Assembly: GCA_963704155.1 (NCBI GenBank)
Contig: CAVPHF010000007.1
Coordinates: forward strand, 62,001-126,000
Length of the DNA: 64,000 bases
Origin: Thiohalocapsa sp963704155
Lineage (GTDB): Bacteria > Pseudomonadota > Gammaproteobacteria > Chromatiales > Chromatiaceae
Direction of reading: 5' to 3'
Positions 1-9,445 of this stretch are shown piece by piece (the stretch's first letter is position 1; the number at the start of each line of letters is the position of its first letter). Below the pieces are notes generated by a model. The model was not told where the DNA came from. It saw nothing but the letters and a program-made list of their open reading frames with translations, and did no database searches. The translations under genes were made by a program, and so were the position numbers.

Positions 1-1
1 T

Positions 2-538
2 GCGAGCAAGGGCATGGACCGCGTCACCGGCGATCACATGGGCATGCTGGCCACGGTGATGAACGCGCTCGCGATGCAGGATGCGCTCGAGCGTATCGGT
101 GTGCCGACTCGCGTGATGTCTGCATTGCAGATGCCGCAGGTCTGTGAGGACTACATCCGCAGACGCGCAATGCGCCACTTGGAAAAGGGCAGGGTGGTTA
201 TCTTTGCGTCTGGCACCGGCAACCCATTCTTCACCACCGACTCGGCGGCGAGTCTGCGTGCAGTCGAGATTGGCGCCGATTTGCTGATTAAAGCGACCAA
301 GGTGGACGGCATCTATTCCGATGATCCAGTGCGAAACCCTGATGCCCGTTTCTACAAAAGCCTGACCTACGACCGGGCGCTGCGCGAGGAACTTGCCGTG
401 ATGGACGCGACCGCGATCGTGCTCTGCCGCGACAACCGCATCCCGCTGCGCGTCATGGATATCTATGAGTCCGGTGCACTTGTGCGCGCCGTGGCCGGCG
501 AGGACATCGGCTCCCTTGTTGAGCCGGAGATAGAATGA
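2..538 (+). CDS. pyrH: UMP kinase, 5' end missing
   Basis: Cytoplasmic UMP kinase, which phosphorylates UMP to UDP at the head of pyrimidine nucleotide and UDP-sugar supply. The window opens inside the gene; the visible 178 codons cover roughly the C-terminal three quarters of the usual ~240-residue protein. The run GDHMGMLATVMN, the segment SGTGNPFFTTDSAA and the ATKVDG segment are characteristic of the bacterial amino-acid-kinase-fold PyrH. The stop overlaps the frr start by four bases (ATGA). Synteny with frr-uppS-cdsA-dxr-rseP-bamA is the standard gammaproteobacterial arrangement. Confidence 0.97.
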   Translation, partial: ASKGMDRVTGDHMGMLATVMNALAMQDALERIGVPTRVMSALQMPQVCEDYIRRRAMRHLEKGRVVIFASGTGNPFFTTDSAASLRAVEIGADLLIKATKVDGIYSDDPVRNPDARFYKSLTYDRALREELAVMDATAIVLCRDNRIPLRVMDIYESGALVRAVAGEDIGSLVEPEIE

Positions 539-1095
539 TGATCGACGATATCAAGAAGGGCGCTGCCGAGCGCATGGGAAAGAGCGCCGAGGCTCTGCGC
601 CACGAACTAGCCAAGATTCGCACAGGGCGAGCACATCCATCGCTGCTCGACCATATCAAGATCTCTTACTATGGCAGCGATGTGCCAATCAATCAGGTGG
701 CCAACGTCGCTGCCGAGGACGCGCGCACGCTGACCGTGACGCCCTGGGACCGCAATATGGTCCAGGCGGTCGAGAAGGCCATTATCCAATCCGATCTCGG
801 CATCAACCCGAATACCGCCGGCACCGTGATCCGGGTGCCGATGCCGCCGTTGACCGAGGAACGCCGGCGCGACCTGCAGCGAGTCGCGCGGCACGAGGCG
901 GAGCAGGCACGTGTCGCGGTGCGCAACATTCGCCGCGACGCCAACAATGACCTGAAGGAACTGGTCAAAGAGAAGTTGATCTCGGAGGACGACGAACGTC
1001 GCGGCCAGGAGGCGGTACAGAAGCTCACCGACCAGTACGTCAAAGAGGTCGACCAAATCCTGGAAGAGAAGGAAGCGGACCTGATGTCCATCTGA
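535..1095 (+). CDS. frr: Ribosome recycling factor
   Basis: Ribosome recycling factor, which works with EF-G to split post-termination ribosomes. The 186 residues match the usual 185. Recognisable stretches include KIRTGRAHPSLLD near residues 27-39, the PPLTEERRRDL segment in the middle and the VRNIRRDAN segment, typical of the long three-helix bundle. The start codon overlaps the pyrH stop. Two ATGs are adjacent (535 and 538), and the second would give exactly the common length; the sequence does not decide between them. Confidence 0.97.
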   Translation: MMIDDIKKGAAERMGKSAEALRHELAKIRTGRAHPSLLDHIKISYYGSDVPINQVANVAAEDARTLTVTPWDRNMVQAVEKAIIQSDLGINPNTAGTVIRVPMPPLTEERRRDLQRVARHEAEQARVAVRNIRRDANNDLKELVKEKLISEDDERRGQEAVQKLTDQYVKEVDQILEEKEADLMSI

Positions 1096-1126
1096 TCGGA
1101 CTTGATCAGTAGCGGATCATGGCCAC

Positions 1127-1906
1127 GTGACCAACACCCTTTCCGGCGTCGACGAACTCGAAACCCTCGAGCGCGTGCCCGCGCACGTCGCGATCATCAT
1201 GGACGGCAACGGCCGTTGGGCGCGCCAGCGCGGCCTGCCGCGGACCGCCGGTCATCGCGCGGGCGCCAAGAGTGTGCGAGCGGTGGTCGAGGAGAGCGTG
1301 CGCCGCGGGGTGAAGGTACTGACGTTGTTCGCCTTCAGCAGCGAAAACTGGCGCCGTCCCCCGAACGAGGTCAGCGTCCTCATGGAGCTCTTCATGAGCA
1401 CGCTGCAGGTCGAGGTCAGACGGCTGGTGGAGCACGATGTGCGGCTGCGCGTCATCGGCGACCTGTCTGCCTTCTCCAACAGGCTGCAGGCGCAGTTTGC
1501 CGAGGCCCAGCGAGCGACCGAGCAGAACCGCCGCCTGACCCTTCAGGTGGCCGCAAACTATGGAGGACGCTGGGATATCACCCAGGCAACCCGTGCCATT
1601 GCGCGCGACATTGCCGAGGGCAAGTTGTCGCTCGACGGCATCGACGAGGCCGCCATCTCGGCCCGTCTCTCCTTCCCCGACGTGCCCGATCCCGACCTGT
1701 TCATTCGAACCGGCGGTGAGAAGCGCATCAGCAACTTCCTTCTGTGGCAATCGGCCTATGCGGAGCTGTACTTTTCCGATCTCATGTGGCCTGAGTTCGA
1801 CGCCGTTGCCTACCTGACGGCGTTGAGAGACTTTGCCCGCCGCCAGCGTCGCTTTGGTCTGACCGGAGAGCAGGTGGCTTCGCATGCCAGCGGCTTCGGA
1901 GACTGA
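1127..1906 (+). CDS. uppS: Undecaprenyl diphosphate synthase (cis-prenyltransferase)
   Basis: Makes C55 undecaprenyl diphosphate from farnesyl diphosphate and isopentenyl diphosphate, the lipid carrier for peptidoglycan and O-antigen. The start is GTG. The signature HVAIIMDGNGRWAR places the catalytic Asp at residue 26, as in E. coli. The FAFSSENWRRP segment and the C-terminal DLFIRTGGEKRISNF segment that binds diphosphate are present. The 259-residue length is normal. The gene lies 31 bases after frr and its end overlaps the cdsA reading frame by 23 bases. Confidence 0.97.
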   Translation: MTNTLSGVDELETLERVPAHVAIIMDGNGRWARQRGLPRTAGHRAGAKSVRAVVEESVRRGVKVLTLFAFSSENWRRPPNEVSVLMELFMSTLQVEVRRLVEHDVRLRVIGDLSAFSNRLQAQFAEAQRATEQNRRLTLQVAANYGGRWDITQATRAIARDIAEGKLSLDGIDEAAISARLSFPDVPDPDLFIRTGGEKRISNFLLWQSAYAELYFSDLMWPEFDAVAYLTALRDFARRQRRFGLTGEQVASHASGFGD

Positions 1907-2747
1907 TCTGTTGCCCAAGGCGGTTGGTTTGCGGCAGCGCCTGAGGACTGCTGGCGTGCTGGCGCCGCTGGCCGCGCTGGCGGTGCTGTACTTGCCAACG
2001 CCGTGGTTCGCCGCGCTGCTCGGCCTCATCGTTTGTCTCGGCGCCTGGGAGTGGGCCGCCTTCGTTGGTGCTCCCAGCAAGCTCGGCCGGCTAGCGAACG
2101 GCGTGCTGCTTGCGCTGACGCTGCTGCTGCTCTGGTTCGCGGTGCCTCGCACCTGGGATCTGCTGCTGCTCGGGTTCGGGGTGCTCTGGTGGCTCGCGGT
2201 CGGCGTTGCGCTGTCGCGCGTTCGCCGAATCGACCCGAAGACCGAACTGGCGCCCGCGCTGATCGCGGTTGGTGTGATCGTGTTGGCGCTGCCCTGGCTC
2301 GCAACGGTGCGGCTGCACGGTCACGCGCCCCAGGGTCCGTGGCTCGTGCTGGCGATGATGATGCTGATCTGGATGGCTGATTCGGCGGCCTATTTCGCTG
2401 GCAGACGTTGGGGGCGGCACAAGCTGGCACCGGTTCTCAGCCCCGGCAAGACGCGGGTTGGTGTCTATGCTGGTCTGATCGTGGCGGCGCTTTGGGGCGG
2501 ATGTGTTGCGGCCTTGCTCGGCATGCCGTGGGGGGCCGCCGTGCTGCTGATCCTGCTGTCGGTGGTGACGGCAGCGCTGTCAGTCGTGGGCGATCTGTTC
2601 GAAAGTCTGCTCAAGCGCGGCCGCGGGCTCAAGGACGCCGGTTCTTTACTGCCTGGTCATGGCGGCGTACTCGACCGTATCGACAGCATGACGGCCGCGG
2701 CACCGCTGTTCGCGGTCGGCTTACTCTGGTTGGAAAAGGCTTTATGA
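1884..2747 (+). CDS. cdsA: Phosphatidate cytidylyltransferase
   Basis: Integral inner-membrane enzyme forming CDP-diacylglycerol from phosphatidate and CTP, the branch point of phospholipid synthesis. The 287 residues contain about eight hydrophobic segments. The C-terminal family signature is visible as KRGRGLKDAGSLLPGHGG followed by VLDRIDS (roughly residues 240-265). The chosen ATG overlaps uppS by 23 bases; a start a few codons downstream would reduce this overlap and cannot be excluded. The stop overlaps the dxr start by four bases, indicating translational coupling. Confidence 0.95.
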   Translation: MPAASETDLLPKAVGLRQRLRTAGVLAPLAALAVLYLPTPWFAALLGLIVCLGAWEWAAFVGAPSKLGRLANGVLLALTLLLLWFAVPRTWDLLLLGFGVLWWLAVGVALSRVRRIDPKTELAPALIAVGVIVLALPWLATVRLHGHAPQGPWLVLAMMMLIWMADSAAYFAGRRWGRHKLAPVLSPGKTRVGVYAGLIVAALWGGCVAALLGMPWGAAVLLILLSVVTAALSVVGDLFESLLKRGRGLKDAGSLLPGHGGVLDRIDSMTAAAPLFAVGLLWLEKAL

Positions 2748-3943
2748 GCATTGCGACAAAAGGCATCGCGGTACTCGGCTCGACCGGCTCTATCGGCGTC
2801 AGCACGCTGGACGTGGTGGAGCGGCATCCGGAGCGGTTTCGAGTGGTCGCACTGACCGCGCAGCGCAGCGTCGGGCGCATGGCAGAACAGTGTCGCCGAG
2901 TGCGGCCGACCTACGCCGTGATGGCTGATGCCGATGCGGCGGCTGCGCTGCGCGATGCGCTGTCCGACCTGCGCTCGCCGCCGGAAGTGCTGGCCGGACC
3001 TAAATCGCTGGAGACTGTCGCGGCCTTGCCCGAGGTGGATTATGTGATGGCGGCGATCGTTGGTGCAGCGGGCCTGATGCCCAGTCTGGCCGCGGCCAAG
3101 GCCGGCAAACGCCTGCTGCTCGCCAACAAAGAGGCGCTGGTGGTGGCCGGAGCCCTGCTGATGCGTGCTGCGCAGGACAACGGTGCGACGCTGCTACCGA
3201 TCGACAGCGAGCACAATGCCATCTTCCAGTGCCTGCCGGCGAACCGTTCCGACGCTCTTCCGGCGTCCGGCGTCGAGCGCATCCTACTGACGGCATCCGG
3301 GGGGCCGTTTCGCGATGCCTCACCTGAATCGCTGAGCGCGGTTACGCCGGAGCAGGCCTGCGCGCATCCCAATTGGAGCATGGGCCGGAAGATTTCGGTG
3401 GACTCCGCCACCATGATGAATAAGGGTCTGGAGATTATCGAGGCCTGCTGGCTGTTCAACACCTCGCCGGATCGGATCGAGGTCGTGGTGCATCGGCAGA
3501 GCGTCATTCACTCGATGGTTCAATACAACGACGGCTCCGTGCTCGCGCAACTCGGCAACCCGGACATGCGCACTCCGATCGCGCATGCGCTTGGATGGCC
3601 GGATCGCATCCTGTCCGGCGTGCCGCGTTTGAACCTGTTCGAGGTCGGTCAACTCGACTTCGAGCCACCGGCGCCGGAGCGCTTCCCATGCCTGCGCTTG
3701 GCGTATCGAGCAGCGGCCGAGAGCGGCACGGCGCCAGTCGTGCTGAACGCGTCGAACGAGATCGCGGTCGCCGCGTTTTTGGACCGACGCATCGGCTTTA
3801 CCGATATCGGTCGGGTGGTCGAAACGGCCATGGATCGTTTGCCGGCCGAGACCGTCGACATCTCAGGGCTGGAGCACGTGCTGGATGTCGACCGGCGTGC
3901 GCGCCGAGTCGCGGAACAATGTATCGAGGCGAAGGTCGGATAA
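2744..3943 (+). CDS. dxr: 1-deoxy-D-xylulose 5-phosphate reductoisomerase
   Basis: Second enzyme of the MEP isoprenoid pathway, converting DXP to 2-C-methylerythritol 4-phosphate with NADPH. An in-frame extension upstream is rejected because the ATG at 2744 overlaps the cdsA stop as ATGA and gives the normal 399-residue protein. The N-terminal nucleotide-binding motif AVLGSTGSIG is at residues 9-18, the LLANKEALV segment is in place, and the active-site stretches LLPIDSEHNAIFQCL and TASGGPF are visible. Operon context supplies isoprenoid for UppS immediately upstream. Confidence 0.97.
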   Translation: MSIATKGIAVLGSTGSIGVSTLDVVERHPERFRVVALTAQRSVGRMAEQCRRVRPTYAVMADADAAAALRDALSDLRSPPEVLAGPKSLETVAALPEVDYVMAAIVGAAGLMPSLAAAKAGKRLLLANKEALVVAGALLMRAAQDNGATLLPIDSEHNAIFQCLPANRSDALPASGVERILLTASGGPFRDASPESLSAVTPEQACAHPNWSMGRKISVDSATMMNKGLEIIEACWLFNTSPDRIEVVVHRQSVIHSMVQYNDGSVLAQLGNPDMRTPIAHALGWPDRILSGVPRLNLFEVGQLDFEPPAPERFPCLRLAYRAAAESGTAPVVLNASNEIAVAAFLDRRIGFTDIGRVVETAMDRLPAETVDISGLEHVLDVDRRARRVAEQCIEAKVG

Positions 3944-3949
3944 TCCGCC

Positions 3950-5314
3950 ATGTTAGAGCTTTCGATCAAAATTGGCGCCTTTCTGGTCGCCATCCTGGTG
4001 CTCGTGACCATCCACGAGTTCGGCCACTTCTGGGTCGCACGCAAGCTGGGAGTGCGCGTGCTGCGCTTCTCGATCGGATTCGGCCGCCCATTGCTGCGCT
4101 GGCAGCGGTCTCCCCGCGACACCGAGTATGTGCTCGCCGCGCTGCCGCTTGGCGGCTACGTCAAAATGCTCGACGAGCGCGAAGAGGAGGTCGATCCGGG
4201 CGAACGGCACTTGGCCTTCAACAACCAGGCGTTGTGGAAACGCAGCGCCGTCGTCGCGGCCGGCCCGGCGGCCAACTTTCTCTTTGCGATCCTGGTTTAC
4301 TGGGGCATCCTGGTGTCCGGGGAGTCGGGGCTGCGCGCCGAGGTTGGCTCCGTGGCGCCCGACTCGATCGCCGCCGAGGCGCAGTTCCAGCCCGGCGATC
4401 TCGTGCATTCGGTCGACGGCCGCGAGATACGCAACTGGAGCGGATTGTGGTTCGCGCTGTTGTCGGCGTCCATGGGCGGCGACGACGTCGCAGTTACCGT
4501 TGAGGCCGCGAACGGCGAGGAGATGGTACGCACCCTATCCGGCAGCCGGCTGTCAGCTCTCGACCCTGGGCGTACCTTCCTCTCCGGCGTCGGTCTGCAG
4601 AGCGCGTCACCCAGCATTCCGGCAGTCATCGGCGAGCTGGTCGCGGGAGAGCCGGCCGAACTCGCCGGGCTGCAATCAGGCGATGGGATTCGTGCCCTGG
4701 ACGGGCAGCCGGTCGAGGACTGGAGCGCCTTCGTCGAGGCCGTGCGCTCGCGCCCCGGCGAGCAGATCCGGTTGGAGGTCGACCGCGATGGTCAGTACGT
4801 CCCGCTGTTGCTGACGCCGCTCACGGTCGAGGCCGATGGTGAACAGATCGGGCGCATCGGTGCCGGCCCGCTCGTTTCCGATAATCTATTCGACAGCTAT
4901 ACCGTCGTCACCGCCTACGGTCCAATCGAGGCGCTCGGTGAGTCGGTTCGGCGCGTCGGAGACCTGTCCGCGCTGACCTTGCGCATTTTGGGACGTATGC
5001 TGATCGGCACCGCGTCGGTGGAGAACCTGAGCAGCCCGATCGGCATCGCGGACGCTGCCGGTAAGACGGCGAGCTTCGGTATCGCGCCCTACATCGAATT
5101 CCTCGCGCTGCTCAGCGTCAGCCTGGGCCTGCTGAATCTGTTGCCAATACCGGTACTGGATGGCGGACACCTACTGTTCTACGCCGTCGAGGCGGTCACC
5201 CGCAAGCCGGTGTCGGAAGCAGTGCAGGCGCACGGACAGCGCATCGGAATTGCCCTGATCCTGTCTCTGATGACCCTCGCGTTTTACGTCGACATCGCTC
5301 GGCTGCTGGGATAG
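3950..5314 (+). CDS. rseP: Site-2 zinc metalloprotease RseP
   Basis: Inner-membrane intramembrane protease that cleaves anti-sigma RseA and leftover signal peptides. The zinc motif HEFGH is at residues 22-26 in the first membrane segment, and the partner motif LPIPVLDGGHL lies in a C-terminal membrane helix. Between them are two periplasmic PDZ-like domains, the second with GLQSGDGIRALDGQPV. The 454 residues match the usual ~450. It sits between dxr and bamA as in most gammaproteobacteria. A distant ECF sigma gene at 15.7 kb has no adjacent anti-sigma, so no local RseA substrate is evident. Confidence 0.96.
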   Translation: MLELSIKIGAFLVAILVLVTIHEFGHFWVARKLGVRVLRFSIGFGRPLLRWQRSPRDTEYVLAALPLGGYVKMLDEREEEVDPGERHLAFNNQALWKRSAVVAAGPAANFLFAILVYWGILVSGESGLRAEVGSVAPDSIAAEAQFQPGDLVHSVDGREIRNWSGLWFALLSASMGGDDVAVTVEAANGEEMVRTLSGSRLSALDPGRTFLSGVGLQSASPSIPAVIGELVAGEPAELAGLQSGDGIRALDGQPVEDWSAFVEAVRSRPGEQIRLEVDRDGQYVPLLLTPLTVEADGEQIGRIGAGPLVSDNLFDSYTVVTAYGPIEALGESVRRVGDLSALTLRILGRMLIGTASVENLSSPIGIADAAGKTASFGIAPYIEFLALLSVSLGLLNLLPIPVLDGGHLLFYAVEAVTRKPVSEAVQAHGQRIGIALILSLMTLAFYVDIARLLG

Positions 5315-5375
5315 CAGCCGCATATCCCTTATACTCGATCGCTTTGCAGCGGTCGGCATTCGGGGCATTCCCCCG

Positions 5376-7724
5376 ATGCTCGGGGGTATCGTGTCGAGGT
5401 ACGCAAGTTTGCGCAACACAAGCGGCGCGCGATGGGCGCTCGGGGGCCTCTTGCTCTCGCTTTCCCTGCTTGCCAGGGCGGCAGATTTCGTCGTCACCGA
5501 CATTCGGGTCGAAGGCCTCCAACGCATCGCCGCCGGGACAGTGTTCAACTATCTGCCCGTGCAAGTGGGCGACGTCGTCAGCGACGGCATCACCGCGGAG
5601 ATCATCCGCACCCTTTATGGCACCAGTTTCTTCAACGACGTCGCGGTTGAGCGCGAGGGCGATGTGCTGGTCATCGCGGTGCGTGAGCGCCCGGCCGTCG
5701 CGCAAATCGATATCGTTGGTAACAAGTCGCTGCAGACAGAGGCGCTGAAGGCCGGACTCACCGAGGTCGGTCTCTCCGAAGGCCGCGTCTTCGATCCGTC
5801 GATCCTCGATCGGATCGAGCAAGAGCTGCAGCGGCAATATTTCGCCTCGGGAAAGTATGGCGTCGGCATCGAATCGACGGTATCGCCGCTGGAGCGAAAC
5901 CGGGTTGCGGTGCGCATCGAGATCAATGAGGGACTGACCGCGCGCCTCAAGCAGATCAATATCATCGGTAACCAGGCATTTACCGAAAAGGAGTTGCTCG
6001 AACAGTTCCAATTGGGCAGGACCAACTGGCTCTCGTTCTATTCCAAGAACGACCAATACTCCAAGCAGAAGCTTTCCGGCGACCTCGAGGCGCTGCGCTC
6101 CTTCTATCTCGACCGCGGTTTCATCAAGTTCCAGGTCACTTCGACGCAGGTCACCATCAGCCCTGACAAGAAGGACATGTATGTCACCATTGCCGTCGAC
6201 GAGGGCGACGTCTTTCGTGTCAGTGACATCCAAATCGCCGGTGAGCCCTCGGTGCCGGCCGCGCAGCTGTTTCCGCTGATCCAGATGCGCCGCGGCGAGA
6301 ACTTCTCGCGCAAAGCGGCCACCGAGAGTGCCGACCGTATCTCCGATCTGCTCGGCAACGAGGGTTACGCGTTTGCCAATGTCAACGCGGTGCCCGAGGT
6401 CGACGAAGAGGCCAAAACGGTTGCCGTCACCTTCTTCATCGATCCGGGCAAACGCGTCTACGTGCGCCGTATCAACATGAAGGGCAATACGCGTACCCGC
6501 GACGAGGTGTTGCGGCGCGAGATGCGGCAGTTGGAGACGGCCTGGTTTTCGACCGCGCTGGTCAAACGTTCGCGCGAGCGCTTGCAAAGGTTGGGCTATT
6601 TCGAGGACGTCAATATCGAGACGCCGGCGGTGCCGGGCTCGGCCGATCAGGTGGACGTCGAGGTCACCGTCAAGGAGAAGCCCTCGGGCAACCTGATGGC
6701 GGGCATCGGCTTCTCACAATCACAGGGCATCATCTTCAACACCAGCGTCAGCCAGAACAACTTTCTCGGCACCGGCAAACGGGTGGCCTTCGCCTTCAAC
6801 TCCAGCCGGACCAACCAGTTTTACCAGCTCGCCTATACCAATCCCTACTACACCATCGACGGCATCAGCCGCGGTTTCGACCTCAGTTACCGCACCACCG
6901 ACTTCGATCAGCTGATCGGCGCCGACTACTCCACCGATGTCGGTCGTGCCGCGGTCAACTTTGGTCTACCCTTGTCGGACACATCACGTGCCGGCCTCGG
7001 CCTCTACTATCAGAACACTCGGTTCTTCGCCGGCGATTTCTCGGAGCTGGCGCAGGCGTTCGTCGAAGACAACGGCGATACATTCAACGATGTGTTTCTG
7101 ACGTTGAGCTACCTCAAGGACTCGCGTGACTCGGCCATCTTCCCGAGTGACGGCACGCTGCAAAACGTCTTCGGAGAGGTGGCGATTCCCGGCAGCGACC
7201 TCCAGTACTACCGCCTGAACTATCGCGGCCGTCACTACGTGCCCCTGACAAGGCGCTTCACGCTCGCACTGAAGGGCGATTTGGGCTACGGCAACGGCTA
7301 CGGCAGTACCGACCAGATGCCGTTCTTCGAGAACTTCTACGCTGGCGGTCCGAGCAGCGTACGCGGCTTCGTGGCGAATACACTTGGACCGCGCGAGAGC
7401 ACGGGTGAAGAAGACCCCGTTGGTGGTAACTTGAAGCTCACCGGCGGGCTCGAGTTGTATGCGCCTCCGCCGATCGGTGGCAAGTTCGAAAAGACGCTGC
7501 GGCTTGGCGCCTTCCTTGATTTCGGCAACGTTTGGTGGACTGAGAGCGAAGACCTGGTCACCCCGACCGGCTTCGACATCGGCGATCTGCGCTACTCCAC
7601 CGGCTTATCGCTGGCCTGGTTGTCACCGGTTGGCGCGCTGTCGTTAAGCGTGGCCGTTCCGTTGAACCCGGAGGACCAGGATGAAGAGCAGATGTTCCAA
7701 TTCAGCTTCGGACAGAACTTCTGA
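5376..7724 (+). CDS. bamA: Outer-membrane protein assembly factor BamA
   Basis: Central beta-barrel of the BAM complex that inserts outer-membrane proteins. A signal peptide (hydrophobic LGGLLLSLSLLARAA, cleavage before DFVV) is followed by five POTRA domains to about residue 430 and a C-terminal 16-strand barrel. The barrel contains the conserved GGPSSVRGF loop motif and ends in aromatic FGQNF, the expected C-terminal signal. The 782 residues are close to the usual ~800. The BAM lipoprotein bamE is elsewhere in this window at 62.3 kb. Confidence 0.96.
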   Translation: MLGGIVSRYASLRNTSGARWALGGLLLSLSLLARAADFVVTDIRVEGLQRIAAGTVFNYLPVQVGDVVSDGITAEIIRTLYGTSFFNDVAVEREGDVLVIAVRERPAVAQIDIVGNKSLQTEALKAGLTEVGLSEGRVFDPSILDRIEQELQRQYFASGKYGVGIESTVSPLERNRVAVRIEINEGLTARLKQINIIGNQAFTEKELLEQFQLGRTNWLSFYSKNDQYSKQKLSGDLEALRSFYLDRGFIKFQVTSTQVTISPDKKDMYVTIAVDEGDVFRVSDIQIAGEPSVPAAQLFPLIQMRRGENFSRKAATESADRISDLLGNEGYAFANVNAVPEVDEEAKTVAVTFFIDPGKRVYVRRINMKGNTRTRDEVLRREMRQLETAWFSTALVKRSRERLQRLGYFEDVNIETPAVPGSADQVDVEVTVKEKPSGNLMAGIGFSQSQGIIFNTSVSQNNFLGTGKRVAFAFNSSRTNQFYQLAYTNPYYTIDGISRGFDLSYRTTDFDQLIGADYSTDVGRAAVNFGLPLSDTSRAGLGLYYQNTRFFAGDFSELAQAFVEDNGDTFNDVFLTLSYLKDSRDSAIFPSDGTLQNVFGEVAIPGSDLQYYRLNYRGRHYVPLTRRFTLALKGDLGYGNGYGSTDQMPFFENFYAGGPSSVRGFVANTLGPRESTGEEDPVGGNLKLTGGLELYAPPPIGGKFEKTLRLGAFLDFGNVWWTESEDLVTPTGFDIGDLRYSTGLSLAWLSPVGALSLSVAVPLNPEDQDEEQMFQFSFGQNF

Positions 7725-7725
7725 T

Positions 7726-8274
7726 ATGACTGCATGGCTTCGCCGCAACCTGCTTGTCGGCCCGCGTGTCGTCCTATCGCTGCTTGCCTGGTTGGTTTTG
7801 TTGGTGACCGCGCAGGCGACGGCGGCTGACGTCAAGATCGCTGTTATCGATCCCAACCGCATCGTCGAGGAGTCGCCTCAGTACGAGGAGGCACGCGAGA
7901 TGCTGAGTACCGAGGTCAAGGAGCGCGAGGCGGAGCTGCTCCAGCAGCAAGAGGATCTCGACCGTCTCAACGAACGCCAGGACCGCGATGGGGCGCTGAT
8001 GAGCGAGGATGAACTGAAGCGGCTGCAAAACGATATTCGTGCCCGTAAGCGGCGGCTTCGCTACGCCAAGGCCGAGCTGCAGGAAGACTTCGCGTTGCGC
8101 CAGACTGAGCTGCGTACGCGATTGGTCAAGCAGGTGGAGGAGGTGGTTCGCCAGCTTGCCAAGGAGCAAGAGATCGATGTGATCCTGAGCGAGGGGCTGG
8201 TCTACTTCAGCCCGCGCGTCGACATCTCCGGCGACGTTGTGGAACGTTTGAAGCAGGAATTCAAGAAGCGCTAG
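7726..8274 (+). CDS. skp: Periplasmic chaperone Skp/OmpH
   Basis: Periplasmic chaperone holding unfolded outer-membrane proteins for BamA. The ATG at 7726, two bases after the bamA stop, is preferred to an upstream in-frame ATG inside bamA. It gives a 182-residue protein with a signal peptide ending near TAQATAA. The mature part begins VKIAVIDPNRIVEESP, the usual OmpH opening. It continues as a long charged, glutamine- and glutamate-rich coiled coil (the tentacles) and returns to the beta core with IDVILSEGLVYFSP. Order bamA-skp-lpxD is conserved. Confidence 0.95.
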   Translation: MTAWLRRNLLVGPRVVLSLLAWLVLLVTAQATAADVKIAVIDPNRIVEESPQYEEAREMLSTEVKEREAELLQQQEDLDRLNERQDRDGALMSEDELKRLQNDIRARKRRLRYAKAELQEDFALRQTELRTRLVKQVEEVVRQLAKEQEIDVILSEGLVYFSPRVDISGDVVERLKQEFKKR

Positions 8275-8306
8275 GCAGCGTCGTCGGGCCTGCCGAGCAT
8301 CGCACA

Positions 8307-9353
8307 ATGGCCATTCCTGCAAGCAGCATCGCTCGGCAGATCGGTGCCGAGCTGGTCGGTGCGGATTGCTCGCTGTCGCACGTGGCCCCGTTGGATATGG
8401 CCGATGCCGATAGTCTGAGCTTCCTTGCAGACCGCCGGTATCTTGCCCATTTAGCCGACACTCACGCTGGGGCCGTGATCGTCGCCGAGGAGCACAGCTC
8501 TCGCTCCCCCTGCACCTCGCTGGTCGTCGACAATCCGCGTCTTGCGTTCGCGCGGGCCGCCGAGCTGCTGCATCCTCGGCGGCGTCAGCCCGCCGGCGTC
8601 CATGGCAGCGCGGTCGTCGACGCGCGCGTCGCGATCGACCCCAGCGCGTCCATTGGACCCTTGTGCGTCATCGAGCGTGATGTGCGTATCGGCGCGGGGG
8701 TCGAGATCGGACCTGCATGTGTCGTTCGCGAGGGCAGCGTTATCGGCGATGGCAGCCGACTGGTGGGGCGCGTGACCATCTGTGAGGGCAGCATCATCGG
8801 CGAGCGGGTGCTGCTGCATCCAGGTGCCGTGATCGGGCGCGAGGGATTCGGTTTCGCGAAGGACGGCGAGCGCTGGACTCGCGTGCCGCAGCTTGGCCGT
8901 GTACGTCTGGGCAATGATGTCGAGGTCGGCGCCAATTCGGCCGTCGATCGCGGCGCCCTTGGCGACACGCTGATCGCTGATGGCGTCAAGATCGATAGTC
9001 TGATTCAGATTGGACACAACGTCAGTATCGGTGAGAACACCGCCTTGGCGGCCTGCTCCGGTATCTCCGGTTCGACGCGGATCGGCCGCAACTGCACCGT
9101 TGCCGGGGCCGTGGGTATCGCCGGCCATCTGGACATCGGTGACGACGTGCACTTCACCGGCATGGCCATGGTCACCCGCTCGTTTCCAGAAGCAGGGGTC
9201 TACAGCAGCGGCATACCAGCGATGTCGAACCTCGACTGGCGGAGGAATATTGCACGCTTCCGCCACCTGGATGAGCTCGCGGGGCGCATCAAACGGCTGG
9301 AGCAGCAATACCAAGAACGAGAGACACCGGATCCGGCGGACGGGCAAGGATGA
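8307..9353 (+). CDS. lpxD: UDP-3-O-(3-hydroxyacyl)glucosamine N-acyltransferase
   Basis: Third step of lipid A synthesis: N-acylation of UDP-3-O-acylglucosamine with acyl-ACP. The N-terminal uridine-binding domain (to about residue 100) is followed by many hexapeptide repeats forming a left-handed beta helix, with the catalytic-His segment IQIGHNVSIG. The C-terminal helix is glutamine- and arginine-rich. The 348 residues fit the family (about 340). It starts 32 bases after skp and is followed 92 bases later by fabZ. Confidence 0.96.
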   Translation: MAIPASSIARQIGAELVGADCSLSHVAPLDMADADSLSFLADRRYLAHLADTHAGAVIVAEEHSSRSPCTSLVVDNPRLAFARAAELLHPRRRQPAGVHGSAVVDARVAIDPSASIGPLCVIERDVRIGAGVEIGPACVVREGSVIGDGSRLVGRVTICEGSIIGERVLLHPGAVIGREGFGFAKDGERWTRVPQLGRVRLGNDVEVGANSAVDRGALGDTLIADGVKIDSLIQIGHNVSIGENTALAACSGISGSTRIGRNCTVAGAVGIAGHLDIGDDVHFTGMAMVTRSFPEAGVYSSGIPAMSNLDWRRNIARFRHLDELAGRIKRLEQQYQERETPDPADGQG

Positions 9354-9445
9354 TCCGGTCCGCGCCCGCGCGCTGGCGGGCTGCCTGATGCGGTGATAAC
9401 GACAATACAACGATCCGGCATCCGCGCGGGTCGCGGGAGGTGGCT

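Noticed and set aside
5196..6587. Minus-strand frame of 463 codons
   Set aside because: Opposite strand of bamA; no recognisable domain.
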